Source: Lachnospiraceae bacterium
Lineage (GTDB): Bacteria > Bacillota > Clostridia > Lachnospirales > Lachnospiraceae
Reading direction: 5' to 3'
Length of the DNA stretch: 64,000 bases
Assembly (NCBI GenBank): GCA_017445585.1
Contig: JAFSTX010000033.1
Span: 16,686-80,685 of the forward strand
Shown piece after piece: positions 8,358 to 16,604 of the stretch. Both the position numbers and the translations under genes were made by a program. Within the stretch, counting starts at the first letter, position 1; the number at the start of each line of letters is the position of its first letter. The notes under the pieces are model-generated. The model had not been told where the DNA came from and ran no database searches. It was given only the letters and a program-made list of their open reading frames with translations.

Positions 8358-9746
8358 ATGGAAAAGACAATGGAAAAGATCGTTGCCCTCGCAAAGTCGA
8401 GGGGCTTTGTTTATCCCGGCTCCGAGATCTACGGCGGACTTGCGAATACCTGGGATTACGGCAATCTGGGCGTCGAGCTTAAGAACAATATCAAAAAAGC
8501 CTGGTGGAAGAAATTCATCCAGGAGAATCCCTATAATGTCGGTCTGGACGCCGCGATCCTGATGAACCCTCAGACCTGGGTAGCTTCGGGACACCTCGGC
8601 GGTTTCTCTGATCCGCTGATGGACTGCCGCGAGTGCCACGAGCGCTTCCGTGCCGACAAGATCATCGAGGATTACTGCGCGCAGCAGGGCATAGAGCTCA
8701 AGGGTTCCGTGGACGGCTGGACCCAGGAGGAGATGAAGACTTTTATCGAGGAGCATAACGTCCCCTGCCCTACCTGCGGCAAGCACAATTTCACTGATAT
8801 CCGCCAGTTCAATCTGATGTTCAAGACTTTCCAGGGCGTGACCGAGGATGCGAAGAATACCGTATATCTGCGCCCCGAGACGGCTCAGGGCATCTTCGTG
8901 AATTTCAGGAATATCCAGCGTACCTCGAGGAAGAAAGTTCCTTTCGGCATCGGACAGATCGGAAAGTCCTTCCGCAATGAGATCACCCCCGGTAACTTCA
9001 TCTTCCGTACCAGAGAGTTCGAGCAGATGGAGCTGGAGTTCTTCTGCGAGCCCGGTACGGACCTCGAGTGGTTCGATTACTGGAAGAAATTCTGCTACAG
9101 TTTCCTGGTCGGACTGGGCATGAAGGAGTTTGAGCTTCGCATGAGGGATCACGATCCCGAGGAGCTTGCCTTCTACAGCAAGGGCACCACTGATTTCGAA
9201 TTCCTCTTCCCCTTTGGATGGGGCGAGCTTTGGGGCGTGGCAGACCGTACCGACTATGACCTGACCCAGCATCAGAACACCTCCGGCGAGGATCTGAGCT
9301 ACTTTGACGATGAGAAGGGCACCCGCTACGTACCCTACGTCATCGAGCCGTCGGTAGGCGTCGAGCGTATGCTGCTGGCTTTCTTTACCAGCGCTTATGA
9401 CGAGGAAGAACTCGAGGGCGGAGACGTGCGCACCGTGCTGCATTTCCACCCGGCGCTTGCGCCGGTCAAGGTAGGCGTGCTCCCTCTGTCCAAGAAGCTC
9501 GGCGAGGGCGCCGAGAAGATATACGCCGATCTGTGCAAATACTGGAACTGCGAGTATGACGACCGAGGCAACATCGGCAAGAGATACCGCCGCCAGGACG
9601 AGATCGGTACTCCTTACTGCGTCACTTATGACTTTGATTCGGAGACTGACGGCTGCGTGACCGTGCGTGAACGCGACTCCATGTCTCAGGAACGCGTCCC
9701 GATCGCAGAGCTGAGGGCTTATCTCGAGGAGAAGCTCGCATATTAA
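8358..9746 (+). CDS. glyS: Glycyl-tRNA synthetase, alpha-2 type
   Basis: A 462-residue class II synthetase that charges tRNA-Gly. It is the homodimeric eukaryote/archaea-like form common in Firmicutes, not the two-subunit GlyQ/GlyS form. Motif 2 is visible around [11 protein letters not shown], motif 3 in [14 protein letters not shown], and a C-terminal anticodon-binding domain starts near [10 protein letters not shown] zinc-like insertion with CRECHERF and CPTCGKHN lies at about residues 85-145. ATG 8358 is chosen because AAGGGGAG precedes it; the frame is open upstream but not protein-like. No T-box leader fits in the 74-base gap before the gene. Confidence 0.97.
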   Translation: MEKTMEKIVALAKSRGFVYPGSEIYGGLANTWDYGNLGVELKNNIKKAWWKKFIQENPYNVGLDAAILMNPQTWVASGHLGGFSDPLMDCRECHERFRADKIIEDYCAQQGIELKGSVDGWTQEEMKTFIEEHNVPCPTCGKHNFTDIRQFNLMFKTFQGVTEDAKNTVYLRPETAQGIFVNFRNIQRTSRKKVPFGIGQIGKSFRNEITPGNFIFRTREFEQMELEFFCEPGTDLEWFDYWKKFCYSFLVGLGMKEFELRMRDHDPEELAFYSKGTTDFEFLFPFGWGELWGVADRTDYDLTQHQNTSGEDLSYFDDEKGTRYVPYVIEPSVGVERMLLAFFTSAYDEEELEGGDVRTVLHFHPALAPVKVGVLPLSKKLGEGAEKIYADLCKYWNCEYDDRGNIGKRYRRQDEIGTPYCVTYDFDSETDGCVTVRERDSMSQERVPIAELRAYLEEKLAY

Positions 9747-9828
9747 GATTTCACACGGCGAGGGTTTGTCACGGAGAGAAGCTCGCGCAGCGACTGATAC
9801 TTATAATCTCAAGACTAATGGAGGAAGT

Positions 9829-11223
9829 ATGAGAATATACAATACTCTCACCCGCCGCAAGGAAGAGTTCAAGCCTATCGAAGAGGGCAAGGTGCGCATG
9901 TATGTGTGCGGCCCCACGGTTTACAATCTGATCCATATCGGCAATGCGCGGCCTATGATTTTCTTTGACACGGTGCGCAGATATTTTGAATACAAGGATT
10001 ACGAGGTCAATTACGTATCGAACTTCACGGATGTCGATGACAAGATAATCAAGGCGGCTAACGCCGAGGGCGTGGAGTCGTCCGTGATCTCGGAACGGTA
10101 TATCGCCGAATGCAGGAAGGATATGGAGGGGATGGGCATAAAGCCCGCCACCAGGAATCCGAAGGCCACTGAGGAGATCGACGGGATGATCCGTATGATA
10201 CAGACGCTCATCGACAAAGGTTTTGCCTATGAGGTGAACGGCACGGTCTACTACCGCGTCCGCAAATTCGTCGGATACGGCAAGCTTTCAGGAAAGAATC
10301 TGGATGATCTGCGCTCCGGCAACCGCACTCTGCTCGTGACGGGCGAAGAAGAGAAGGACGACCCTATGGATTTTGTGCTCTGGAAGCCCAAGAAGGAGGG
10401 TGAACCCTTCTGGCCTTCACCCTGGGGCGACGGACGTCCCGGCTGGCATATCGAGTGCTCGGTCATGTCTCAGAAGTATCTGGGCGAGACGATCGATATC
10501 CACGGAGGCGGAGAGGATCTGGTATTCCCGCACCACGAAAATGAGATCGCACAGTCGGAGGCCGCTTCCGGACATCCTTTCGCGCATTACTGGATGCACA
10601 ATGCTTTCCTCAATATCGATAACCGCAAGATGAGCAAATCTCTCGGCAATTTCTTTACAGTCAGGGATATCAGCGAGAAATACGACCTTCAGGTGCTCAG
10701 ATTCTTTATGCTAAGTGCCCATTACCGCAGCCCGCTGAATTTCTCGGATGAGCTGATGGCCGCCGCAAAGAGCGGTCTGGAACGCATCGTGAACTGCGCC
10801 GGTTTAGTCAGGGAGAAGGCTGCCGGAGCGGAGAGCGCGGCGTCTGAGGAGCTTGCAGCCGAGCTGAAGGGCTACAGAGAGAAGTTCGAAGCCGCCATGG
10901 ACGACGATTTTAACACTGCTGACGCTATCGCTGCGCTATTTGAACTGGTAAAATATGCCAATACCCGTGTGGCGGGTGGCTGCACGGAGGGCGAGGCGGC
11001 CGCGATGTCGGAACTGCTGGAGACCCTCTGCGATGTGCTGGGCGTCAACACCAGCGTAAAAAAGGACGATTTGGACAGCGAGGTCGAGGCGCTGATCGAG
11101 GAGCGGCAGGCAGCGCGCAGGGAGAAAAACTGGGCGAAAGCTGACGAGATCCGCGACAGACTGACCGCAATGGGGATAGTACTCGAGGATACCCGTGAAG
11201 GCGTGAAGTGGAAGAGAGCATAG
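9829..11223 (+). CDS. cysS: Cysteinyl-tRNA synthetase
   Basis: A 464-residue class I synthetase that charges tRNA-Cys. It carries the HIGH variant in [15 protein letters not shown], the zinc ligands (Cys in YVCGPT, Cys in IECSVM, His in [13 protein letters not shown]) and [12 protein letters not shown]. The C-terminal DALR-like helical region is complete. Start ATG 9829 follows GGAGG closely; the frame is open further upstream without homology. The stop overlaps the next gene by 16 bases. The cysS-mrnC-rlmB order is a classic Firmicutes operon. Confidence 0.97.
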   Translation: MRIYNTLTRRKEEFKPIEEGKVRMYVCGPTVYNLIHIGNARPMIFFDTVRRYFEYKDYEVNYVSNFTDVDDKIIKAANAEGVESSVISERYIAECRKDMEGMGIKPATRNPKATEEIDGMIRMIQTLIDKGFAYEVNGTVYYRVRKFVGYGKLSGKNLDDLRSGNRTLLVTGEEEKDDPMDFVLWKPKKEGEPFWPSPWGDGRPGWHIECSVMSQKYLGETIDIHGGGEDLVFPHHENEIAQSEAASGHPFAHYWMHNAFLNIDNRKMSKSLGNFFTVRDISEKYDLQVLRFFMLSAHYRSPLNFSDELMAAAKSGLERIVNCAGLVREKAAGAESAASEELAAELKGYREKFEAAMDDDFNTADAIAALFELVKYANTRVAGGCTEGEAAAMSELLETLCDVLGVNTSVKKDDLDSEVEALIEERQAARREKNWAKADEIRDRLTAMGIVLEDTREGVKWKRA

Positions 11224-11693
11224 ACCCGCGGAACGGCGATGCGGCATCGCTGCAGATGACGCGAAACATGGTAGATGAGATTCTTAACAGATTTGAAATA
11301 GCTCGCAGGAGGGCGGAGGATGTATCTCCGCTCTCATTAGCATATGTGGGAGACTGCGTGTACGAGCTCATCCTGCGAACCTGCCTGATCGAGCGTGCCG
11401 AAGGCTCGGCAAAGACCCATACCAGGGAAGGAAGCCGCCTGGCAAAGGCTCCGACGCAGGCTGCGATGATGCATGCTATCCTGTCGGACCTGGATCCGGA
11501 TGAGGAAGCGGCCTACAGACGCGGCCGCAACGCCAGTCCCGGACATACCGCCAGGAGCGCCACGGTGGCCGAATACCGCGTGGCGACGGGCTTTGAGGCG
11601 CTGGTGGGCTGGCTGTATCTTCAGGAAAAGACAGAGAGAATATATGAGCTTATAAAGCTTGGATGGGACAGAACCGGAGTCTGGCAAAAATAG
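11208..11693 (+). CDS. mrnC: Mini-ribonuclease 3
   Basis: A 161-residue protein consisting of the RNase III catalytic domain without the double-stranded-RNA-binding domain. It matures 23S rRNA precursor ends in Firmicutes. The signature SLAYVGDCVYELILR with the catalytic Asp lies near residue 45, and the conserved YRRGRNA and FEALVGWLYL segments follow. The annotated start is GTG 11208 within cysS; ATG 11256 or 11268 would remove up to 20 poorly conserved residues and neither has a clearly better ribosome site, so the start is uncertain. Confidence 0.93.
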   Translation: MEESIDPRNGDAASLQMTRNMVDEILNRFEIARRRAEDVSPLSLAYVGDCVYELILRTCLIERAEGSAKTHTREGSRLAKAPTQAAMMHAILSDLDPDEEAAYRRGRNASPGHTARSATVAEYRVATGFEALVGWLYLQEKTERIYELIKLGWDRTGVWQK

Positions 11694-11742
11694 CGCGGGA
11701 ATTTATTCAATCGATGGACTTTGGTATGATAGGACAGGGGAT

Positions 11743-12492
11743 ATGGAAATAAAGAGCGAAGAAAGCAGGATAGAGGGCAGGAATGCAGTGCTGGAGGCGT
11801 TTCGTGCGGGCAGACCGATCGACAAGCTTTTTGTGCTGGACGGCTGCCAGGACGGCTCTGTGCGGTCCATCGTACGTGAGGCAAAAAAACACGATACCAT
11901 ACTGAATTTCGTTACGAAAGATCGTCTTGATGCGCTTTCCGAGACCGGCAGGCATCAGGGCGTCATTGCTTTTGCCGCGGTATTTGAGTACGCCGAAGTC
12001 TCCGATATTCTGAATAAGGCACGCGAGCGCGGCGAAGCGCCGTTTGTCTTTATCCTGGACGGGATCGAGGATCCGCACAATCTCGGTGCGATCATCAGGA
12101 CCGCGAATCTTGCGGGAGCCCACGGCGTGATAATCCCAAAGCACCGTTCGGCGCTGCTTACCGCCACGGTCATGAGAGCATCCGCCGGAGCACTGAATTA
12201 CACTCCCGTGGCTAAAGTGACGAATATAGTCCAGATCATGAAGGAACTGAAGAAAGCCGGTCTCTGGTTCGTTTGCGGCGATATGGGCGGTCAGTCCATG
12301 TACAGTCTGAACCTGACCGGTCCTATCGGACTCGTGATCGGCAACGAGGGCGAGGGCGTCAGCCGCCTGGTCCGGGAGGAGTGCGATATGATCGCGTCGA
12401 TCCCAATGAAGGGTGATATCGATTCGCTGAACGCCTCCGTGGCCGCCGGTGTGCTGGCCTATGAGATCGTCAGGCAGCGGATGAATGCGTAA
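11743..12492 (+). CDS. rlmB: 23S rRNA 2'-O-methyltransferase, RlmB/SpoU family
   Basis: A 249-residue SPOUT methyltransferase that probably methylates the ribose of a guanosine in 23S rRNA with SAM. The N-terminal substrate-binding domain begins IEGRNAVLEAFRAGRPIDKL. The C-terminal knot carries LDGIEDPHNLGAIIRTA, GLVIGNEGEGVSRL and IPMKGDIDSLNASVAAGV. ATG 11743 directly follows an AGGGG site and begins at the family's usual place. It lies 49 bases after mrnC and is the last host gene before the prophage. No terminator is evident before the attachment repeat. Confidence 0.94.
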   Translation: MEIKSEESRIEGRNAVLEAFRAGRPIDKLFVLDGCQDGSVRSIVREAKKHDTILNFVTKDRLDALSETGRHQGVIAFAAVFEYAEVSDILNKARERGEAPFVFILDGIEDPHNLGAIIRTANLAGAHGVIIPKHRSALLTATVMRASAGALNYTPVAKVTNIVQIMKELKKAGLWFVCGDMGGQSMYSLNLTGPIGLVIGNEGEGVSRLVREECDMIASIPMKGDIDSLNASVAAGVLAYEIVRQRMNA

Positions 12493-12589
12493 ATGCTGTC
12501 AGGTTGTGATCTGCTCGAAACTGTCTTGATATGCATCAGACGGCTTCTGCTTTGATTTGAGTGTAGAATCTATTAAATGTATACCTTCA

Positions 12590-12604
12590 GGTTGCGAATT
12601 GCAT
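12590..12604. other. Left attachment repeat (attL core)
   Basis: The 15-base sequence GGTTGCGAATTGCAT occurs here and again, exactly and in the same orientation, at 41635-41649. Between the copies lies phage DNA; outside lie rlmB and rpmF. Identity stops sharply on both sides, as expected of a site-specific integration core. Confidence 0.8.
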
Positions 12605-12656
12605 CGTAAGGTTTAATAATAGATGCGACAGGAGATAATCCGACCGCATCACCAAG

Positions 12657-12698
12657 TAAGAGTGATTAGGATTTAATCCTGATCGCTCTTATTTTTTT
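12657..12698 (+). terminator. Terminator at the left end of the prophage
   Basis: A 15-bp stem (12657-12671 with 12677-12691, two G-T pairs) is followed by seven T. A smaller hairpin (GATGCG pairing with CGCATC, about 12622-12650) precedes it, so 12605-12698 could also be a short structured RNA. The terminator insulates the phage from readthrough of the rlmB operon. The host stretch 12493-12589 holds no gene that I can see. Confidence 0.8.
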
Positions 12699-12715
12699 GG
12701 TGAAGGAGGCATGGT

Positions 12716-12961
12716 ATGTATCATCTATTGACGTATCAGGACAGGCTGGAAATTCAGCGGCTTCTTCCATGCACTAATCCCGACAAACTGGCCAAAATAA
12801 TCGGCGTAGACAGAGCCACTATCTACCGCGAGATAAAACGCGGACGGACAGATAGGGGCTATAACGCTATGCTCGCACAGAAGGTCGTGGATCGCAGCAT
12901 GAAGAACAAAGGGAGACATCCAGCCGGGAAGGAGGAGAATGAGTCGGAACAGAAAAATTGA
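12716..12961 (+). CDS. Small IS30-type helix-turn-helix protein
   Basis: An 81-residue protein whose N-terminal two thirds matches the HTH of IS30-type transposases (LTYQDRLEIQRLL, then IGVDRATIYREIKRG). There is no DDE catalytic domain, so it is a stand-alone DNA-binding protein, perhaps a phage regulator. ATG 12716 is six bases after AGGAGG; an ATG at 12711 gives only a 6-codon frame. Its end overlaps the next gene by 23 bases. Confidence 0.7.
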   Translation: MYHLLTYQDRLEIQRLLPCTNPDKLAKIIGVDRATIYREIKRGRTDRGYNAMLAQKVVDRSMKNKGRHPAGKEENESEQKN

Positions 12962-13148
12962 GCTGCTGCTCACAGGAATCACGGTCGTTTTCAGCATTTG
13001 CTTTTTCCTGGCCATGGTTATCCTGGGAAACACCACCGAAGGGTGGACTCCGGTAGTGCCTGTGATGGTTGCCGGAATAACAGTAGAGTTTGCGCTTTGT
13101 GCGCTGGTAGAACATTTTGACGAGGAGGACAACAAGGATGAAATTTAG
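12939..13148 (+). CDS. Small membrane protein
   Basis: A 69-residue protein with two hydrophobic segments (about residues 8-30 and 38-57) separated by a short polar turn, and an acidic tail. GGAGG precedes ATG 12939 inside the previous gene, and its own end overlaps the next gene. It is probably an inner-membrane protein. Its position at the left of the phage does not suggest a holin, which would normally sit beside an endolysin. Function unknown. Confidence 0.6.
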   Translation: MSRNRKIELLLTGITVVFSICFFLAMVILGNTTEGWTPVVPVMVAGITVEFALCALVEHFDEEDNKDEI

Positions 13149-13383
13149 AGCACTGAGACCGGACGAGGTTGATGTTCGTATCGGGACCGCAAAAGAAAAC
13201 GGAGTGAGCCTACTGCTCTACAAAGATGCACGCTGCGATATGAACGTCCTTGACGAGACAGTAGGATCACTCGGCTGGCAGAAGCATTATAGCAGAGATA
13301 ACGCTAACTGTACAGTGTCTATCTGGGACGAGGATAAAAAGTGTGTAGGATTACAATACATATGTTACATCACAACTGAATAA
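13138..13383 (+). pseudogene. Truncated Rad52/annealing-like phage recombination protein
   Basis: The first 72 residues (MKFRALRPDEVDVRIGT, LLLYKDARCDMNVLDETVG, CTVSIWDEDKK) resemble the N-terminus of a widespread phage protein of the Rad52-like single-strand-annealing type, usually about 150-200 residues long. After KKCVG the sequence leaves the family, adds nine unrelated residues and stops. None of the three frames beyond the break resumes the conserved part, so this looks like a deletion scar rather than a point frameshift. Start ATG 13138 follows GAGGAGG. The family assignment rests on recognition without a search. Confidence 0.55.
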
Positions 13384-13393
13384 GTAAACGGAA

Positions 13394-13413
13394 GAGCCTG
13401 ACTTAGGAGGCTC
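13394..13413 (+). promoter_or_regulatory. Hairpin overlapping the ribosome site of the next gene
   Basis: GAGCCT (13394-13399) pairs with AGGCTC (13408-13413), and the right arm takes up part of the AGGAGG ribosome site at 13405-13410. It could restrain translation of the downstream HTH-like gene. The stem is only six base pairs. Confidence 0.4.
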
Positions 13414-13423
13414 ATTCTGATGA

Positions 13424-13924
13424 TTGTTTACAAAAAAAACGTTCTACCAAATTATGGAGGATAAGGGGTCCTCACCCACGAAGTTAAGCGTTGCATTAGG
13501 ACGGGACAGGTCGTTTATCGCTGGTAAGTTCGCGCCAAAAAACGGCCACGAGAAAAGAGACTGCGCAGAGTTTAATGAGATGGAAGTCATGGCAATCTGC
13601 CATGTTCTTGGCTGCACGAGGGAGGAGCTGGCAGCAGTACCGGTCGGGATAGCGACTGCTACACCCGCAGCTCCGGCTGCTGAAAGCCCTGATCTGAGGA
13701 CCATTGCAGCGAAGGCAGAGATGATAGCGTTCAATGTGGTCAAGATCAAGGACAACACTAATATCAATCATGACGAGCTGATGAGAGCGGTAGTTAAGTT
13801 GACGGAAGCAATAGAGAAGCTGTCCAAGGGCATCCATTCTGACCTGAACGTAATCTATCAGGCTGTTAAACCGGCGAACACGAACGTAGTAACTACCGCG
13901 AGCGGAAAGGTGATACCGAAATGA
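13424..13924 (+). CDS. Helix-turn-helix phage regulator
   Basis: A 166-residue protein whose N-terminal 65 residues resemble a phage repressor-like HTH (FYQIMEDKGSSPTKLSVALGRDRSFIAG), followed by an Ala/Pro linker and a helical C-terminal part likely to oligomerise. The start is unclear. TTG 13424 is 13 bases from AGGAGG, whereas ATG 13420 at the ideal distance is in another frame that ends after 14 codons. A run of eight A (13432-13439) lies where a one-base slip would join ATG 13420 to this frame. ATG 13454 is a third option. Confidence 0.65.
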   Translation: MFTKKTFYQIMEDKGSSPTKLSVALGRDRSFIAGKFAPKNGHEKRDCAEFNEMEVMAICHVLGCTREELAAVPVGIATATPAAPAAESPDLRTIAAKAEMIAFNVVKIKDNTNINHDELMRAVVKLTEAIEKLSKGIHSDLNVIYQAVKPANTNVVTTASGKVIPK

Positions 13925-14160
13925 AAGCTGAATGGCTCCTGCGAACGGATACCGGAATGGTTGATACATGGCACCACTTTATTTGCTCTAACTGTTTACG
14001 GGACACAGATGCACCTCGGAAGCAGTGCCTTGGGTGTGGTGCAGAAATGGTTAAAAGAGGCAATATTGCCACACAAGATCAGATGAAGGCATCAAAACTT
14101 AATTTTGATAGTTATCGCGAAAATTACGTTTCCCAAACATCGAAAGGAGAAAGATTATGA
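13921..14160 (+). CDS. Small zinc-ribbon protein
   Basis: A 79-residue phage protein with two cysteine pairs, CSNC near residue 21 and CLGCG near residue 36, which form a likely zinc ribbon. The start overlaps the preceding stop as ATGA, a sign of coupled translation. The C-terminal half is polar and unrecognised. It heads a series of short cysteine-pair proteins. Function unknown. Confidence 0.65.
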   Translation: MKAEWLLRTDTGMVDTWHHFICSNCLRDTDAPRKQCLGCGAEMVKRGNIATQDQMKASKLNFDSYRENYVSQTSKGERL

Positions 14161-14477
14161 CTAAAACAGAGATAGCGCCGTGTCCTTTCTGTGGAGAGAA
14201 AGCTGAGTTGTCATCTGGGCGATTTGACGGAAAGGATACATCTTATGTAATGTGCACAAGATGTGGGAGTCGCGGAGAATTTTTCTTTGTCGACCCAGAA
14301 TATGCAAGCGCAGAAAAAGCAATCGAAGCATGGAACAGGAGGACAGATTGCGGTAGGGTAAAGAACGATTATTCGGAATGGCTTCAGCCCGAGCCTGCGG
14401 TGCCATTAACTTCCTGCATCCGTCATACAAGGCAGAAAGCGTGGAACAGGAGAGCGAAAGATGAGCATACTAATTAA
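14157..14477 (+). CDS. Lar-like restriction-alleviation zinc-ribbon protein
   Basis: A 106-residue protein whose first 63 residues fit the Lar family: CPFCGEKAEL, then CTRCGSRG, and the closing EKAIEAWNRR. Lar of the Rac prophage modulates host type I restriction; whether this homologue does so is inference. The start overlaps the previous stop by four bases (ATGA) after GAAAGGAGAAAG. The last 40 residues are not part of the family and may be extended by chance. Confidence 0.75.
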   Translation: MTKTEIAPCPFCGEKAELSSGRFDGKDTSYVMCTRCGSRGEFFFVDPEYASAEKAIEAWNRRTDCGRVKNDYSEWLQPEPAVPLTSCIRHTRQKAWNRRAKDEHTN

Positions 14478-14853
14478 GGGCATGGAAATGCCGGGGCGCT
14501 GTGGCTCTTGCCCGTGCCTTCATGCGGAACATCCAATACACTGCCAAGCGGTAAAAGCAGACCGAAGCAAAAGAATAACGGCACCTTATGGCTTACCAAG
14601 ACCCGACTGGTGTCCTCTCATTGAGGTTCCACCGCATGGCAGGCTGATAGATGCAGATGCGTATGAAAAGTTGTTACAGGGGCTTGGCAACAGAGATTAT
14701 CGTCGTGAAAAGGGAACTATCTGTGATGCCGTTAAATTTCTGCATTCGCACTATACGCCTACCGTTATTGAAGCAGAAACATGCAAAAGTGAGGATAAGA
14801 GCAAGACGAACTCACGGCAGGAAAAGCAACACGGCAATAACAGAAAGGAATGA
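14461..14853 (+). CDS. Cysteine-rich phage protein of unknown function
   Basis: A 130-residue protein with clustered cysteines (CGSCPCLHAEHPIHC, then DWCPLIEVPPHGRLIDAD). This last block recurs in many small Clostridia phage proteins with no assigned role. The cysteines probably bind zinc. The start lies inside the previous gene with GGAGAGCGAAAG before it. The C-terminal 25 residues are charged low complexity. Confidence 0.65.
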   Translation: MSILIKGMEMPGRCGSCPCLHAEHPIHCQAVKADRSKRITAPYGLPRPDWCPLIEVPPHGRLIDADAYEKLLQGLGNRDYRREKGTICDAVKFLHSHYTPTVIEAETCKSEDKSKTNSRQEKQHGNNRKE

Positions 14854-14859
14854 TGGTAT

Positions 14860-15114
14860 ATGACAGTAGGTGAAGCAGTTGGTATGTTGGCATACGGAAC
14901 GGCATACGAAATCAGAGGTGCGTATAGCGGCAAGGTGTACCACACATACCTTAATAGCAGTAAGCATTTGGATAAGTATGTAGACAGGGAAGTTTCCGAT
15001 AGTCCGTTCTACGCAGACATGAGGTTTCGTGGGAGCGACACAAACAAATGGTGCATACCGATTATCGGCATATGGATGTCTGATTATGATTTGGTGGAAG
15101 GAAAGAAAAAATGA
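14860..15114 (+). CDS. Small phage protein of unknown function
   Basis: An 84-residue soluble protein beginning MTVGEAVGMLAYGTAYEIRG and ending WMSDYDLVEGKKK. No cysteine pair, signal or membrane segment is visible. GAAAGGAATG precedes the start and the stop overlaps the next start by four bases. I do not recognise the family. Confidence 0.6.
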   Translation: MTVGEAVGMLAYGTAYEIRGAYSGKVYHTYLNSSKHLDKYVDREVSDSPFYADMRFRGSDTNKWCIPIIGIWMSDYDLVEGKKK

Positions 15115-15500
15115 AGTACATAGCGGTATTTGATATCCCGGACGATTACGGCATGGGCTGTGCGGTTGCCAAGATCGCGCCAAAGGGCAGGGACAGATAC
15201 GAGGAAGAAGATTTTGAGAACGCATACGCGCAGATAGTACCGCTGTCCGAGGAAAAGGCGGAGATATTCGAGAAGTTTAACGCAGTAGGCAGAATTATGG
15301 GCAACTTGGGACTTGCCAATGCCTACGATATGCCGAGCTTCTGGTACAACAACGCGAAGGATTACAAGGTGATCCCCACCAAGTACCATCAGGGCTACCA
15401 ACAGGCGTTGCTGGATGTCGAGAAGGAAGTGCGGAAACGGTTCGGGTTTGCGGAGAAAGACGACGAGCCAGTGCCTTGCCCTCCGCCGAAGTTTGAGTAA
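15111..15500 (+). CDS. Phage protein of unknown function
   Basis: A 129-residue acidic protein with a start coupled to the preceding stop. The N-terminal half has alternating hydrophobic strands (MKYIAVFDIPDDYG) and the C-terminal half is helical and charged, ending in a Pro-rich tail. It is found in the run of accessory genes but shows no motif that I can name. Confidence 0.6.
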   Translation: MKYIAVFDIPDDYGMGCAVAKIAPKGRDRYEEEDFENAYAQIVPLSEEKAEIFEKFNAVGRIMGNLGLANAYDMPSFWYNNAKDYKVIPTKYHQGYQQALLDVEKEVRKRFGFAEKDDEPVPCPPPKFE

Positions 15501-15510
15501 GGAGAATACG

Positions 15511-15753
15511 ATGGGAGAACACGAAGAGCGAGGAGAGGCTACCTGGAAAGCTCTAATAACAGACAAAGGTATCCTATATGTGGGTTGCTCGCACTGCAAA
15601 GGAGCAATTCCCGTAGAGACGGCGTTGGATTATCTTTGGGACAGAAGTGAGATCCGCTACTGCCCTTTCTGCGGATACAAAATGACAGAGGATATAGAAC
15701 AGATCACGAGGATAAGCAAGCATATTCGAGGGAGAAGAATTGAGGGACAATAA
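15511..15753 (+). CDS. Small zinc-ribbon phage protein
   Basis: An 80-residue protein with two knuckles, CSHCKG near residue 27 and CPFCGYKM near residue 50, separated by a helix. This arrangement is common in phage early proteins from Clostridia. ATG 15511 follows AAGGAG. Its stop shares an A with the next small frame. Probably nucleic-acid or protein binding; no function assigned. Confidence 0.65.
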   Translation: MGEHEERGEATWKALITDKGILYVGCSHCKGAIPVETALDYLWDRSEIRYCPFCGYKMTEDIEQITRISKHIRGRRIEGQ

Positions 15754-15836
15754 TGAAAAGTATTAAATGTCTACTTGGTATGCACCGTTACAATGATGCG
15801 TCATCTGGATGTTATATGTCGGGAGGAAGTTCATGA
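15753..15836 (+). CDS. Possible 27-residue peptide
   Basis: A short frame starting at ATG 15753, overlapping the previous stop by one base and ending four bases into the next gene. The translation MKSIKCLLGMHRYNDASSG resembles the small CLLG-H peptides seen in phage accessory regions, and the tight overlaps fit a coupled gene. Evidence is limited to position and composition. Confidence 0.35.
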   Translation: MKSIKCLLGMHRYNDASSGCYMSGGSS

Positions 15837-16072
15837 GTGGATTCGAAAAGATGAAAATCATTGACACGCAAGAAAGAATTTGCCCCTGCTGCATGGCACG
15901 TCATGAGGTTAAGAGAGTTAGTTACGAAGTGAATGTTACCTATAAGGGCATTCCCGTGAAATACAACGAAGAGTCATTTTATTGTGACAACGCTGGCGAA
16001 TGGTTTGTAGAAGAAGATATGATGTCAAAAAATTATAAAGCTATGATAGATGCATATAGCGGCCCTCCATAG
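15833..16072 (+). CDS. Small CPCC zinc-finger protein (YgiT/MqsA-like N-terminus)
   Basis: A 79-residue protein with CPCC near residue 18, alternating strands (VSYEVNVTYKGIPVKYNEES) and a later YCDNAG. The layout resembles the N-terminal zinc domain of YgiT/MqsA antitoxins, but the C-terminal HTH of MqsA is absent and no toxin gene is adjacent. ATG 15833 is six bases after GGGAGGA; an upstream ATG at 15809 is in frame but unsupported. It is the last gene of the left block. Confidence 0.6.
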   Translation: MSGFEKMKIIDTQERICPCCMARHEVKRVSYEVNVTYKGIPVKYNEESFYCDNAGEWFVEEDMMSKNYKAMIDAYSGPP

Positions 16073-16083
16073 GGCTGTTTTTT
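16061..16083 (+). terminator. Terminator closing the small-gene block
   Basis: GCCCT (62-66 of the 16000 block) pairs with AGGGC four bases later and is followed by TG and six T. It overlaps the stop of the preceding gene. Confidence 0.65.
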
Positions 16084-16108
16084 ATTGCTAAAAAATAAAA
16101 AATGGCTT

Positions 16109-16145
16109 AAAAGCGTGCTTCCTCGGGGTGGTTACGCTTTTTTTT
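16109..16145 (+). terminator. Terminator-like element, copy 1 of a repeated 20-mer
   Basis: AAAAGCGT (16109-16116) pairs with ACGCTTTT (16134-16141) and the T-run continues to eight. Its 3' part, CTCGGGGTGGTTACGCTTTT at 16122-16141, is repeated exactly at 39392-39411, where a different left arm again pairs with it. It lies 36 bases before the small terminase gene. Confidence 0.65.
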
Positions 16146-16180
16146 GATGCCTGTTATATTGCCGTAAAAGGAGATCAGAA

Positions 16181-16594
16181 ATGAAACGGCCGGACTGGGA
16201 CAAGATCAAGGCAGAGTACATCTCCGGCATGAGCTGCCGCAAGCTGGCGGACAAATACCAGGTGCCGGTGGGGACACTGCAGAAGCGCATCCGAAGGGAG
16301 CACTGGACAGAACTGAGGATGCAAAAGGGTGCAAAAGTGGATGCAAAAATCGTTGCATCCGTTGCAGATAAGCAGGCGGAAAGAGCTATCAAATTATCAG
16401 ATACTGCTGCTGCACTCCTGGAACAGATCGCATTGGAGGCAGCGCAGGGGACGTACAAGGACAGCGGAAGCATCAAACAGATCACCGCAGCCCTCAAGGA
16501 CCTGCAGCAGATCATGGGAATTAAGACAGAGGAGAAGGAGCAGACCATAACAATTCAGTGGGACGTTCCGGAACTTCAGGAGTACGCAAAGTAA
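16181..16594 (+). CDS. Terminase small subunit
   Basis: A 137-residue protein with an N-terminal HTH of the phage terminase type (DWDKIKAEYISGMSCRKLADKYQVPVGTLQKRI, residues 4-36) followed by a helical oligomerisation region and a short C-terminal strand. It would recognise phage DNA and hand it to the large subunit. Position, 0.5 kb before the large terminase with one small gene between, supports the call. Start follows AAGGAG. Confidence 0.82.
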   Translation: MKRPDWDKIKAEYISGMSCRKLADKYQVPVGTLQKRIRREHWTELRMQKGAKVDAKIVASVADKQAERAIKLSDTAAALLEQIALEAAQGTYKDSGSIKQITAALKDLQQIMGIKTEEKEQTITIQWDVPELQEYAK

Positions 16595-16604
16595 GGAGGT
16601 AGAT

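Noticed and set aside
12716..12961. Complete IS30 transposase or phage integrase
   Set aside because: Only the 81-residue HTH part is present; there is no DDE or tyrosine/serine recombinase catalytic domain.
12939..13148. Holin
   Set aside because: Two short hydrophobic segments fit in size, but it sits among early genes with no endolysin nearby.
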